From positions 62,001 to 126,000 of the forward strand of contig NZ_JAGJDY010000001.1 of assembly GCF_018100795.1 (NCBI RefSeq): a stretch of 64,000 nt of DNA, read 5' to 3'. Of the stretch, positions 56,454-64,000 are shown one piece after another. This stretch comes from Alteromonas sp. MMG017. Lineage in GTDB: Bacteria; Pseudomonadota; Gammaproteobacteria; Enterobacterales; Alteromonadaceae. The notes under the pieces are model-generated. The model ran no database searches and was not told where the DNA came from. It worked only from the letters and a program-made list of their open reading frames with translations. Within the stretch, counting starts at the first letter, position 1, and every line of letters begins with the position of its first letter. The translations under genes and the position numbers were made by a program.

Positions 56454-57935
56454 ATGCACAGTGAATTGCATGAACGTCTTGAGTATTTAGTTAATTATTC
56501 CTCTCAACTGGTTTTTGTCAGTGGCGACTCTATTGCAGAGCAACAGCAAACTCTTGAAGCTTTCGTTTACCAGCAACATGACGATACTGAGATAGCGTAT
56601 TTAACCGCTGAATCTAATATGGAAATTTCTGACTACCGTGGTCAGTTATGCCGCCAGTTGTTAGGTCAAGTAGTCGGTAGTTTCGTACGCCCTCTTAATG
56701 AATTATTGTCTGCACTTAATAGCCATGAAGGGCCAGTACTCATTGCTATAACGCAAGCCGAGCACATGCCCGACAAACTGCTTCAAGAACTATGGGATTT
56801 GGTATTACAAAGCCGCTTTGCGGGTAACAAGCAACATTTGAACGTATTACTATTTGCCACAACCAAGTGGGCTGAAAATGCCAAAAAGTGGCTCCCAGCC
56901 AAAAATACCGATACCCCATTACTTATTAGTAGCCAATCCATTTCTTCAAACCTTCAAGCTTCAAAACCTCAAGGTTCTGAACTAGATAGGATGATTTCCC
57001 AGCGCCGAGAAGCGTTTCAAGCTCACCTTGATAAACGAAATCTTCCTGTCGAAGCCACCCCGTCTAATCCACTTACCTCTACGGGGTTCTATATAGCTAT
57101 TGCTTTGGTATTTATATTGATCTTCGGCGGATTGGTTACCTGGCAGTATGGCGATTCAATATCGTCATTATTTTCACCAATTGCACAACAACCTAAGCCT
57201 TCTGAGTCAGAGAATGTGGTACCAGGCTCTGCTTTTAGCAAAGTCGCAGATAATCAAGTTGAGCAGCCTATTGCGACAACTTCAGACCATGAAAGCAACG
57301 TAGAACTGGTGACAGACTGGAAAGGTGCAGTTTCCTCGCTTGATGGCGATGCATCTAGCGAAATAGTTGGCGAAGTAACAGACAGCGCTTTTGAACCTAC
57401 TACGCTGGTTGCGAGCACACCAATGCAGAGCAGCAATCAAGAGCCTCAACAACAAGTAGTCTCGATTGAAGGGGCTGATAGCGCCCCTTCTTTAAACACG
57501 CCTGATAGCAGTGCGGCAAAGCCAGCTGCAAATGAAGCCCAGCAAACCGCCAAGACTCAACAAGCCAGCGTGCAAGTGCAATCACAAAGTGATGATGGGG
57601 TAACCAGTGAAAGTGCTACTAGCACTACCGCAGAAATCTTAAAGCCTGACATGGTTTTGCCCAACGATTTTGTGATTCAGATGGTGGGCATTAAAGATAA
57701 AAACGTTGTTAGCCAATTTATTGCACAGCATAACTTGCAAGCAGTTACCCGGCAGTATGTGACTACACGGTATGGCGGTGATTGGCATGTGGTGGTTTTT
57801 CATCAACCATTTAAATCACTCACTGACGCGCGTGCTGCGCTATCCGCTTTACCGGATTATCCGACTAAAAACGAAGCGTTCATTAAACGTGGGCAGCAAA
57901 TTTTAGACGAAATGGCGCTGGAAGCTGGCGAATAA
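56454..57935 (+). CDS. damX: DamX-like cell-division protein with SPOR domain
   Basis: 493 residues from ATG 56454; ATG 56439 is an in-frame alternative. The N-terminal ATPase-like domain (about 1-170) has a degenerate P-loop (LVFVSGDSIAEQQQTLEAF). A transmembrane helix follows (GFYIAIALVFILIFGGLVTW, about 205-225), then a long Ser/Gln-rich periplasmic linker and a C-terminal SPOR domain (FVIQMVGIKDKNVVSQFI ... HVVVFHQPFKSLTDARAAL) that binds denuded septal glycans. Placed between aroB and dam as in E. coli. Confidence 0.92.
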   Translation: MHSELHERLEYLVNYSSQLVFVSGDSIAEQQQTLEAFVYQQHDDTEIAYLTAESNMEISDYRGQLCRQLLGQVVGSFVRPLNELLSALNSHEGPVLIAITQAEHMPDKLLQELWDLVLQSRFAGNKQHLNVLLFATTKWAENAKKWLPAKNTDTPLLISSQSISSNLQASKPQGSELDRMISQRREAFQAHLDKRNLPVEATPSNPLTSTGFYIAIALVFILIFGGLVTWQYGDSISSLFSPIAQQPKPSESENVVPGSAFSKVADNQVEQPIATTSDHESNVELVTDWKGAVSSLDGDASSEIVGEVTDSAFEPTTLVASTPMQSSNQEPQQQVVSIEGADSAPSLNTPDSSAAKPAANEAQQTAKTQQASVQVQSQSDDGVTSESATSTTAEILKPDMVLPNDFVIQMVGIKDKNVVSQFIAQHNLQAVTRQYVTTRYGGDWHVVVFHQPFKSLTDARAALSALPDYPTKNEAFIKRGQQILDEMALEAGE

Positions 57936-58146
57936 TAGTACGTTGTGCCCATTGTACTGACTTCAAACAAAAGAAAAGCCGTCAGCTTTACGTTTCATGG
58001 TTGTTCCATCGTATGAGGAAAGATACAATCTATCTTTAGCGTGGTATTGCGAGATAATTGCAGCGCCACTCCCCAGAATTACGCCAAACTCGGCGAGTAC
58101 CGGAATGACAACCGTCTATATTCCGTGCAGGTAGTAACGTTTACGC

Positions 58147-59025
58147 ATGATGCAGAAAAAAAACCGGGCCTTTTTAAAGTGGGCCGGTGGCAAGTACAGC
58201 CTAGTAGAGCATATTCAGGCAAGGTTACCTCAAGCAAACAAACTTATTGAACCGTTTGTAGGCGCGGGGTCAGTGTTTCTGAATACTCAGTATAAGCGGT
58301 ATTTGCTAAACGACATCAATCCTGACCTTATAAACCTGTACAACTTCTTAAAAGTTCAGCCCGATGCCATCATCCACGACGCACGCAGTTTTTTTAGCGG
58401 CGAGCGTAACGATGAGAAAATGTACTATGCATTGCGAGAAGAATTTAATGCAACCGAAGACGAGTACTACCGCGCTATTTTATTCCTATACCTTAATAGG
58501 CATGGGTACAATGGATTATGTCGCTATAGTTTAGCGGGCAGGTTCAACGTACCTTTTGGGCGCTATAAAAAGCCCTACTTCCCTGAGCATGAAATGTTTG
58601 TGTTTGCCGAGAAGGCGCAAAAAGCCACGTTCACTTGTTTACCCTTTGAAAAAGTCTTTACTCGCGCTCGCCGTGGAAATGTCATTTATTGTGACCCACC
58701 CTACGCGCCTATCAGTAAAACCGCTGCGTTTACCAGCTATGCTGCACGTAGTTTTGGGCAAGAATCGCAAGAAAAGCTAGCAGAATTAGCCATGCGTGCA
58801 GCGAAGAAGCGTGGCATACCGGTATTGGTATCGAATCACGATCTACCTCTCACTCGTTCTTTATATAAAGGCGCAGACTTTAGCATGTTGTCGGTAAAGC
58901 GCTCCATTAGTCAAAATGGTGCGACTAGAAAGCCCGTAGATGAAATTTTGGCGTACTTCCCACCTAGCGCAGTAGTAAAAAAGCCAAAACGAATCCAACG
59001 CAAAAGTGTTGAAGCGAAAAAATAA
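58147..59025 (+). CDS. dam: DNA adenine methylase
   Basis: 292 residues. Methylates adenine in GATC, used in mismatch repair and replication timing. SAM loop AFLKWAGGKYSLVEHI and EPFVGAGSVFLN, catalytic motif DPPYAPISKTAAFTSY, and LYLNRHGYNGLCRYS for target recognition, all Dam-type. Two adjacent ATG codons. Downstream of damX by about 210 bases, and its stop touches the stop of the convergent DUF2970 gene. Confidence 0.97.
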   Translation: MMQKKNRAFLKWAGGKYSLVEHIQARLPQANKLIEPFVGAGSVFLNTQYKRYLLNDINPDLINLYNFLKVQPDAIIHDARSFFSGERNDEKMYYALREEFNATEDEYYRAILFLYLNRHGYNGLCRYSLAGRFNVPFGRYKKPYFPEHEMFVFAEKAQKATFTCLPFEKVFTRARRGNVIYCDPPYAPISKTAAFTSYAARSFGQESQEKLAELAMRAAKKRGIPVLVSNHDLPLTRSLYKGADFSMLSVKRSISQNGATRKPVDEILAYFPPSAVVKKPKRIQRKSVEAKK

Positions 59026-59226
59026 CTAATAACCGGTTAGCCACTTCACAAACATCATTAAAGATACCACCATCATGGCAACTAAAATTATGCCAATGAT
59101 CAGAAAGCTAACGAAGGTTCCTTTGGTAAAATCACGCTCATAGTTTTTATGGCTTTGCACACCGAACACACCAGCAACAACACTCATAAGCACTGACCAG
59201 AAGCCGGTACCCGGTTGTTGACTCAT
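59026..59226 (-). CDS. DUF2970 family small membrane protein
   Basis: 66 residues. N-terminal GFWSVLMSVVAGVFGVQSHKNYERDF is the DUF2970 signature (read in parts), followed by a transmembrane helix (FVSFLIIGIILVAMMVVSLMMF). Function unknown. Convergent with dam with no gap between stop codons. Confidence 0.85.
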   Translation of the reverse strand: MSQQPGTGFWSVLMSVVAGVFGVQSHKNYERDFTKGTFVSFLIIGIILVAMMVVSLMMFVKWLTGY

Positions 59227-59259
59227 TACTGATAAGTCTTTTGTTGGGAAACTACGATG

Positions 59260-59538
59260 CTACTTGCTGTCATCATTATGAAGTAACTCAAGCAAATCGA
59301 GAAAATGAAACTGAAATGAAGGAGACTTTCCAGCAATCCATGACAGCCAACTGACTTCGGCAACACCGTCTCTGTCTCTGGCGCACTGATTCTGTACATG
59401 ACTAGCAGGTAACTTAGGGTTAAAACTAGAAGAGGGTTGAAACTCGCACACTGAGGCTTCCGAGCCCGAACGTGGATAGACTGCTACGCTAACTAGCGCA
59501 ACCATGCCGCATACTGCATAAAATGGAAGTACTTTCAT
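59260..59538 (-). CDS. Small exported hypothetical protein
   Basis: 92 residues. N-terminal hydrophobic signal (LPFYAVCGMVALVSVAVYP), no recognised domain, and two further Cys (VCEF, QCARDRDG). The start at 59538 is fixed by AAGGAG 8 nt upstream, which argues that it is translated. Function unknown; the gene lies just upstream of the DUF2970 gene, with a gap of about 30 bases. Confidence 0.6.
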   Translation of the reverse strand: MKVLPFYAVCGMVALVSVAVYPRSGSEASVCEFQPSSSFNPKLPASHVQNQCARDRDGVAEVSWLSWIAGKSPSFQFHFLDLLELLHNDDSK

Positions 59539-59647
59539 CCTGAACACTCCTTGCGCTATTTTGCATTGAACTTCATTATAAATAAAACCTTATTAGTCAC
59601 AAGATAATATTCACTAATGATGAATATAATTACTGTTTTCAATAGTA

Positions 59648-59679
59648 AAAAAAGCCTGACGCGTACGCATCAGGCTTTT
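59648..59679 (-). terminator. Terminator of the TorF-type porin gene
   Basis: AAAAGCCTGA / TCAGGCTTTT stem with a GCGTACGC-containing loop. On the minus strand it ends in seven T. It lies 53 bases after the porin stop. Confidence 0.88.
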
Positions 59680-59731
59680 AATTTCAGACATCAACAACAA
59701 TCAATTCATTGTTTTCGAGGTCATTTTAAAC

Positions 59732-60454
59732 TTACAGTTCGAAGTCCATGCTGTAGCCAACAGTAAACTTCACTGAATCATTATCGTAAGCGTCGGCACC
59801 GTCATCATCTAAGTCAGTACCCGTCACGGCGAAGCTAAATCCATCTTTCGCAATAGACACGCCCCAATCCGCGTAACCGCCAACTACACCGTTGAAGTCT
59901 TCAGCAAAATCACCTTGATGGTAACCAACATGGAAACCTAATTCCGAACCATTTAGTACTTCTAAACCGTAATCAAGCGAAACATAAGTCGCTTCACCAA
60001 AACCGTAATCACGGTTATCCGCTTCATCCGCTTCGGTATGAGCAAGAACAGAAAGGGTCAGGCTTAATCCACCCATACCGACAGAGCCATATACTTCTGC
60101 AAAATCGAAGTTTGCTTCATCGTCATAGTTGTAATAAAGGTAACCAAAGTCGTAGGAGATATCGTTAGATTCACCTGAGAACCCAAAATACATATCATGC
60201 TCATACGAATAAACATCGTCAGCACCGTAGTTTACGTTAGATGCCCAAGTACCTGCATAAAAGCCACTTTCATGTGCGTAATCAATTCCGCCCTGTACGG
60301 CTGCATCATTGGTTGTTTGCGTCAAACCACGCCAAATATAGTTGCTTGTTACACCCGCATTGGCTGTGACTTCAGCATAGGTAGGCAAGGCAGTAAACAT
60401 GCATGCAGACGATACAGCAACGGCAAGCAGTGTGCTTTTAGTAGATAATTTCAT
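59732..60454 (-). CDS. TorF family putative porin
   Basis: 240 residues. Signal peptide STLLAVAVSSACMFTALPTYA, then a beta-barrel opening with VTANAGVTSNYIWRGLTQT, the hallmark of the TorF/TIGR02001 family, and ending SVKFTVGYSMDFEL. Function unproven. From memory, family members often lie beside glnK-amtB and are nitrogen-regulated; those genes are not here, but an NtrC-like inverted repeat and a sigma-54 candidate lie upstream. ATG at 60454 has GGAG 8 nt before it; the longer in-frame start is rejected. Confidence 0.88.
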   Translation of the reverse strand: MKLSTKSTLLAVAVSSACMFTALPTYAEVTANAGVTSNYIWRGLTQTTNDAAVQGGIDYAHESGFYAGTWASNVNYGADDVYSYEHDMYFGFSGESNDISYDFGYLYYNYDDEANFDFAEVYGSVGMGGLSLTLSVLAHTEADEADNRDYGFGEATYVSLDYGLEVLNGSELGFHVGYHQGDFAEDFNGVVGGYADWGVSIAKDGFSFAVTGTDLDDDGADAYDNDSVKFTVGYSMDFEL

Positions 60455-60534
60455 GTGTGTGTTCTCCGTGAAGTTCCAAAACTTGTTGTAATTAATTTTT
60501 CTGTCTTGATTTTTCTTATATTTGGGTTGGTTTA

Positions 60535-60551
60535 CGCAAGAGTGATGCCCA
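60535..60551 (-). promoter_or_regulatory. Sigma-54 promoter candidate for the TorF-type porin
   Basis: Minus strand GGGCATCACTCTTGCG: GGCA and TTGC are in the right phase (GG and GC 10 bases apart). The flanking positions are off consensus. It lies about 80 bases before the ATG. Confidence 0.4.
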
Positions 60552-60663
60552 CTTAATGCACAAATACCACAATGGCCAAAATACACATAACAATTTGATT
60601 TTAGTAACAAAACCAAAAATAAAAAAATTAGATATAATTTTACCGCAAAGTTTAAGGGCGCTA

Positions 60664-60705
60664 AATTGCACCAATAATAGGCATAACACCCAACATGGTG
60701 CAATT
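60664..60705. promoter_or_regulatory. NtrC-half-site inverted repeat upstream of the TorF-type porin
   Basis: Perfect 10-bp arms AATTGCACCA (60664-60673) and TGGTGCAATT (60696-60705) separated by 22 bases. Each arm carries the NtrC half-site TGCACCA. It lies about 115-155 bases upstream of the sigma-54 candidate. The rest of 60455-60841 holds no gene. Confidence 0.5.
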
Positions 60706-60841
60706 ATTTTAATCTTTTTAACCCCTTATTTTTACTTACCTTTAACACTAGTGATAATGTAATCAGCGCTGTTTTCAACTGCTAACTTTCGGTAAACTTC
60801 CCCTTTAGAAGTACGCTCCTCACCATGAACAGGGAAAACTA

Positions 60842-61519
60842 ATGAAACCATTTTTGATTGCCCCCTCTATTCTTTCAGCCGATTTCGCTCGACTAGGAGA
60901 AGAAGTAGAGAATGTACTCAACTCTGGTGCAGATGTAGTCCATTTTGATGTAATGGATAATCACTATGTGCCCAACCTCACATTTGGTCCTATGATATGC
61001 GAGGCTTTACGAAAGTATGGCATTACTGCACCTATTGATGTGCATTTGATGGTGAAGCCGGTTGATGACTTAATCGAAAAATTTGCCGATGCCGGTGCCA
61101 GTTATATTAGTTTTCACCCTGAAGCATCCGAGCATATCGATCGCTCATTACAGCTTATAATTGATGCTGGCTGTAAACCTGGGTTGGTGTTTAACCCTGC
61201 CACGCCTTTGCATTATCTGGATCATGTCATGGACAAGTTACACCATATCCTTATTATGTCGGTCAATCCGGGCTTTGGTGGACAAAAGTTTATCCCTAGC
61301 ACATTAGATAAAGTGCGCGCCGTTAAGCAACGCGTGTTAGAAAGTGGTCACGATATAAGAATAGAAATTGACGGTGGCGTAAAAGTCGATAACATTCGCG
61401 ACATTGCTGAAGCTGGCGCGGATATGTTCGTAGCCGGTTCTGCTATTTTTTCTGAACCCGATTATCGCGCAGTTATTGATAACATGCGCACTGAATTATC
61501 TCGTCTTTCTAAGGCGTAA
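60842..61519 (+). CDS. rpe: Ribulose-phosphate 3-epimerase
   Basis: 225 residues. TIM-barrel enzyme that interconverts ribulose 5-phosphate and xylulose 5-phosphate. Motifs: [35 protein letters not shown] (metal His and Asp), [20 protein letters not shown] and the catalytic Asp in IEIDGGVK. In E. coli the order is dam-rpe-gph-trpS; here gph is missing and other genes lie between dam and rpe. Confidence 0.97.
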   Translation: MKPFLIAPSILSADFARLGEEVENVLNSGADVVHFDVMDNHYVPNLTFGPMICEALRKYGITAPIDVHLMVKPVDDLIEKFADAGASYISFHPEASEHIDRSLQLIIDAGCKPGLVFNPATPLHYLDHVMDKLHHILIMSVNPGFGGQKFIPSTLDKVRAVKQRVLESGHDIRIEIDGGVKVDNIRDIAEAGADMFVAGSAIFSEPDYRAVIDNMRTELSRLSKA

Positions 61520-61549
61520 CTAAACAACGTTAACGTACAGGTACACATT

Positions 61550-62557
61550 ATGAGTAACAAGCCTATTGTATTAAGTGGCTGTCAGCCTTCTGGACAACTT
61601 ACCCTTGGTAATTACATGGGTGCGCTTAAGCAGTGGGTTTCCATGCAAGACGATCATGATTGCCTATACATGTTAGTGGATTTGCATGCCATAACGGTTA
61701 GGCAAGATCCTAAGCAATTGTTTGAGGCCTGCCTAGATGGACTGGCGTTATACCTAGCTTGCGGTATCGATCCAGAAAAAAGCACCTTATTCGTGCAATC
61801 GCATGTACCTCAACATGCTCAGCTTTCATGGGTACTTAATTGCTACACCCAAATGGGTGAGCTAAATCGCATGACGCAATTTAAAGATAAGTCAGCGAAA
61901 AACGAAAATAATATTAATGTTGGCCTTTATGGCTATCCGGTATTGATGGCAGCAGACATTCTAATGTACCAAGCTGATAAAGTGCCTGTAGGTGATGATC
62001 AAAAACAGCATCTAGAGCTTACCCGTGATATCGCTAACCGTATGAACAATTTATATGGTGACATTCTACGTGTACCAGAACCTCATATTCCTGAGTTTGG
62101 TGCTCGTATCATGAGCCTACAAGAGCCAGAAAAGAAAATGTCGAAGTCTGACGTTAATCCAAACAACTTCATTGGCTTGCTTGAAGATCCTAAAAAGATT
62201 ACCAAGAAAATTAAACGTGCGGTAACCGATTCAGACGAACAAGCCAACATTTACTTCAACCCACAAGAAAAGCCTGGGGTATCAAACCTGCTTACCCTAT
62301 TGTCATTATCGACAGGAAAGTCGATAGATGAATTAGTACCGGCATACGAAGATAAAATGTATGGTCACTTGAAGGGTGATGTAGCGGAAGCGGTAGTGGG
62401 CCTATTAGAGCCAATTCAGCAACGCTATGCCGACATTCGCACCAATCGTGACTACTTAAACGATGTGATGCGAAATGGCGCTGAAAAAGCATCGGCCCGC
62501 GCAGAAGAAACCCTTAAAAAGGTTTATGAAGCCGTTGGTTTTATTCCAAAGCCTTAA
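61550..62557 (+). CDS. trpS: Tryptophanyl-tRNA synthetase
   Basis: 335 residues. Class I synthetase. The HIGH motif appears as GNYMG in [16 protein letters not shown] and the KMSKS motif is complete ([10 protein letters not shown]). [16 protein letters not shown] binds tryptophan and ATP. It follows rpe by 30 bases and is probably co-transcribed with rpe and pabA. Confidence 0.98.
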   Translation: MSNKPIVLSGCQPSGQLTLGNYMGALKQWVSMQDDHDCLYMLVDLHAITVRQDPKQLFEACLDGLALYLACGIDPEKSTLFVQSHVPQHAQLSWVLNCYTQMGELNRMTQFKDKSAKNENNINVGLYGYPVLMAADILMYQADKVPVGDDQKQHLELTRDIANRMNNLYGDILRVPEPHIPEFGARIMSLQEPEKKMSKSDVNPNNFIGLLEDPKKITKKIKRAVTDSDEQANIYFNPQEKPGVSNLLTLLSLSTGKSIDELVPAYEDKMYGHLKGDVAEAVVGLLEPIQQRYADIRTNRDYLNDVMRNGAEKASARAEETLKKVYEAVGFIPKP

Positions 62558-62587
62558 TTAGCGTTGTATTGAACAGGTCAGGTTGTC

Positions 62588-63163
62588 GTGTTGCTGTTAA
62601 TTGATAATTTCGATTCATTTACTCACAACCTTGCCCGTTATCTTACCGAATTAGGTGCATGCGTTAAGGTGATGAGAAACAATGCCCTTACTATTGCCGA
62701 TATAGAAGCCTTATCACCAAGTCATTTAGTGATTTCACCAGGCCCCTGTACACCCAATGAGTCGGGAATTAGCGTAGAGGCTATTAAGCATTTTGCTGGG
62801 AAGATCCCCTTACTTGGCGTGTGCTTAGGCCATCAAGCCATAGGGCAGGTATTTGGCGCTTCAGTGATTGGAGCAAAAGAAATTAAGCACGGCAAAACTT
62901 CCGCGCTCTTTCATAAAAATCGAGGCTTATTTAACGGGTTTGAGCAAGGTTACGCGGTAACCCGCTATCACTCGTTAGTGCTTGATGAAAGCCAATTTCC
63001 TGAAACCTTAAATATCGATGCGTGGTGCGTAACTGATGACGGGGAAAAAGAGATTATGGGGATCTCTCATAACGCTCTCCCTATATGGGGTGTACAATTT
63101 CACCCTGAATCTCTGCTCACCGAATACGGCCATGACATTTTAAGTGCTTTTCTAAACGCCTAG
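62588..63163 (+). CDS. pabA: Aminodeoxychorismate/anthranilate synthase glutamine amidotransferase
   Basis: 191 residues. Class I glutamine amidotransferase that supplies ammonia to PabB (folate) and in many bacteria also to TrpE. Motifs: LLIDNFDSFTHNLARYL, SPGPCTPNESGIS, the nucleophile elbow LGVCLGHQAIGQVFG with the catalytic Cys, and WGVQFHPESLLTEYG with His and Glu. Starts with GTG. No trp genes are nearby, so pabA is preferred over trpG. Confidence 0.92.
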   Translation: MLLLIDNFDSFTHNLARYLTELGACVKVMRNNALTIADIEALSPSHLVISPGPCTPNESGISVEAIKHFAGKIPLLGVCLGHQAIGQVFGASVIGAKEIKHGKTSALFHKNRGLFNGFEQGYAVTRYHSLVLDESQFPETLNIDAWCVTDDGEKEIMGISHNALPIWGVQFHPESLLTEYGHDILSAFLNA

Positions 63164-63335
63164 GGTGTAACCCTTATTTATTCTGCCAACGCTTCAGAAT
63201 AAACTTAAGCTATACGGCTTCCTGCCGATAAAAAGTTCTGTAATTATTCGCATTGGGCGTTGTTTTTGTTTACTTTTTATAGGTTAATCATCAAAGCGCC
63301 TTTGTAAGTATATATTTAGGAAGTAGGGCGACCCA

Positions 63336-64000
63336 ATGCACGGCATCTATGAACAGACGCACGAACAGTTACTTAGCAGGAGCTACCTTAAGATGACGAC
63401 CCAAGCATCGACCCCGCCGCCTATCGATGAGCGCTTTGAGAGCCTATTAATCTCTCCAGAACTCGCGATGAAAATGCTGGGGAAACGTGGTCCTGGTGAA
63501 GTCAGCTTTGAGCAATCTGAACAAGGTGACGCCCGCAGACAATTACTTCACGTCGAAAAAGTCGCTATTGAGAATAAGCGCCTAAAAGCGCAGTCTGATG
63601 CTTCATATACCGAAACCGTTAATCATTACTTACATGAAGTTTTGTTAGGTGAGCTTACTGAGCAGTTATCGTTTACCTCAGACGTATTTAACAACATATT
63701 GAATTTAAGTGACGACACAGGTGCATTACTCGATGCGCTTTCGGTACGCGCGGCATCGGTATCTAAACTAGAACCTATTGCAGCTAATTTACCTTGGCTT
63801 TATGACGAGTTAATGCAAGTCGTGAATTCTCCCGCTTTTAGAAGACGGGATTCTAAAGGCCGAGTAATCGTGGTTGAAACCTTCAGGACGGCGCTTAGCT
63901 TTTTAGGCATTGAGAATTTACGCCTGCTTATTCCTTCTCTTGTAGTAAAACGCGCCATGCCTCAGGTAACCGACCCATACCCTTGCATCAAACTTAAACT
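63336..64000 (+). CDS. HDOD-domain protein, N-terminal part (cut by window edge)
   Basis: An open frame from ATG at 63336 runs off the window (221 codons seen). After a variable lead, the sequence from about residue 140 (FTSDVFNNILNLSDDTG, VVNSPAFRRRDSKGR, VVETFRTALSFLGIENLRLLIPSLV) reads like an HDOD domain, an inactive HD-type helical domain found in signalling proteins. ATG at 63393 with AGGAG upstream is an alternative start. Its role is unknown. Confidence 0.7.
   Translation, partial: MHGIYEQTHEQLLSRSYLKMTTQASTPPPIDERFESLLISPELAMKMLGKRGPGEVSFEQSEQGDARRQLLHVEKVAIENKRLKAQSDASYTETVNHYLHEVLLGELTEQLSFTSDVFNNILNLSDDTGALLDALSVRAASVSKLEPIAANLPWLYDELMQVVNSPAFRRRDSKGRVIVVETFRTALSFLGIENLRLLIPSLVVKRAMPQVTDPYPCIKLK

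Overview
The window reads as chromosome of a marine gammaproteobacterium of the Alteromonadaceae (Alteromonas-like). Reasons: moderate GC (by eye mid-40s), gene orders shared with gammaproteobacteria (orn/rsgA-psd; envC-yibQ; yibN-grxC-secB-gpsA; mrcA/pilMNOPQ-aroK-aroB-damX-dam-rpe-trpS), a FlgT-type sodium-motor flagellar protein, a large TonB-dependent receptor and PEP-CTERM/PrsT proteins. I see no insertion sequence, prophage, integrase or CRISPR array. The genus is inferred from gene content, not from a marker-gene comparison.

Layout. 1-7250: start of ilvI (cut by the window edge), maoP, a DUF4442 protein, a TPR-sulfotransferase and a TonB receptor on the minus strand, then a tRNA-Gly(GCC) with two decayed copies of its 3' end beside it, and orn. 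7300-11600: rsgA, psd, an EamA transporter and a glycerophosphodiesterase on plus; a MerC-like membrane protein on minus with a strong Zur-type operator. 11900-17700: yibQ and envC split by an opposite-strand gene for a small proline-rich protein, then yibN-grxC-secB-gpsA and trmL. 17800-22030: a PldB-like lysophospholipase and cpxRA facing a cpxP-like gene, with a CpxR box between them. 22088-25566: flgH-flgT, a divergent Ser/Thr-rich unknown, and mgsA. 25600-32750: the arginine operon argCBFGH-argA. 32900-36110: a GGDEF/EAL protein and a hydrolase. 36100-40200: a PEP-CTERM surface protein plus PrsT, preceded by a sigma-54 promoter candidate and a perfect NtrC-type palindrome. 40200-44600: a DUF2855 protein and a flavoprotein, divergent from a TetR regulator across a double operator, and a YghU-type glutathione transferase. 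45300-49800: maeA and mrcA. 49945-59025: pilMNOPQ, aroK, aroB, damX, dam. 59026-64000: small membrane or exported proteins, a TorF-type porin with nitrogen-type control signals, rpe, trpS, pabA and the start of an HDOD protein.

Most unusual region: the 512 bases before argC. Besides a pair of ArgR boxes exactly 3 bp apart, they hold a 41-codon ORF with an ideal Shine-Dalgarno sequence, three consecutive CGA arginine codons and a final CGG arginine codon. It stops 2 nt before an 18-bp perfect inverted repeat followed by a run of seven T. This looks like a leader-peptide attenuator for arginine synthesis. I know of no well-described example for arginine in gammaproteobacteria. A classical antiterminator is not obvious, so the mechanism is open.

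Other regulation readable from the sequence: a Zur box at the MerC-like gene, GTAAA repeats between cpxRA and cpxP, a double TetR operator, NtrC-like sites with sigma-54 candidates upstream of both the PEP-CTERM gene and the TorF porin, and stringent-type promoter architecture at the tRNA.
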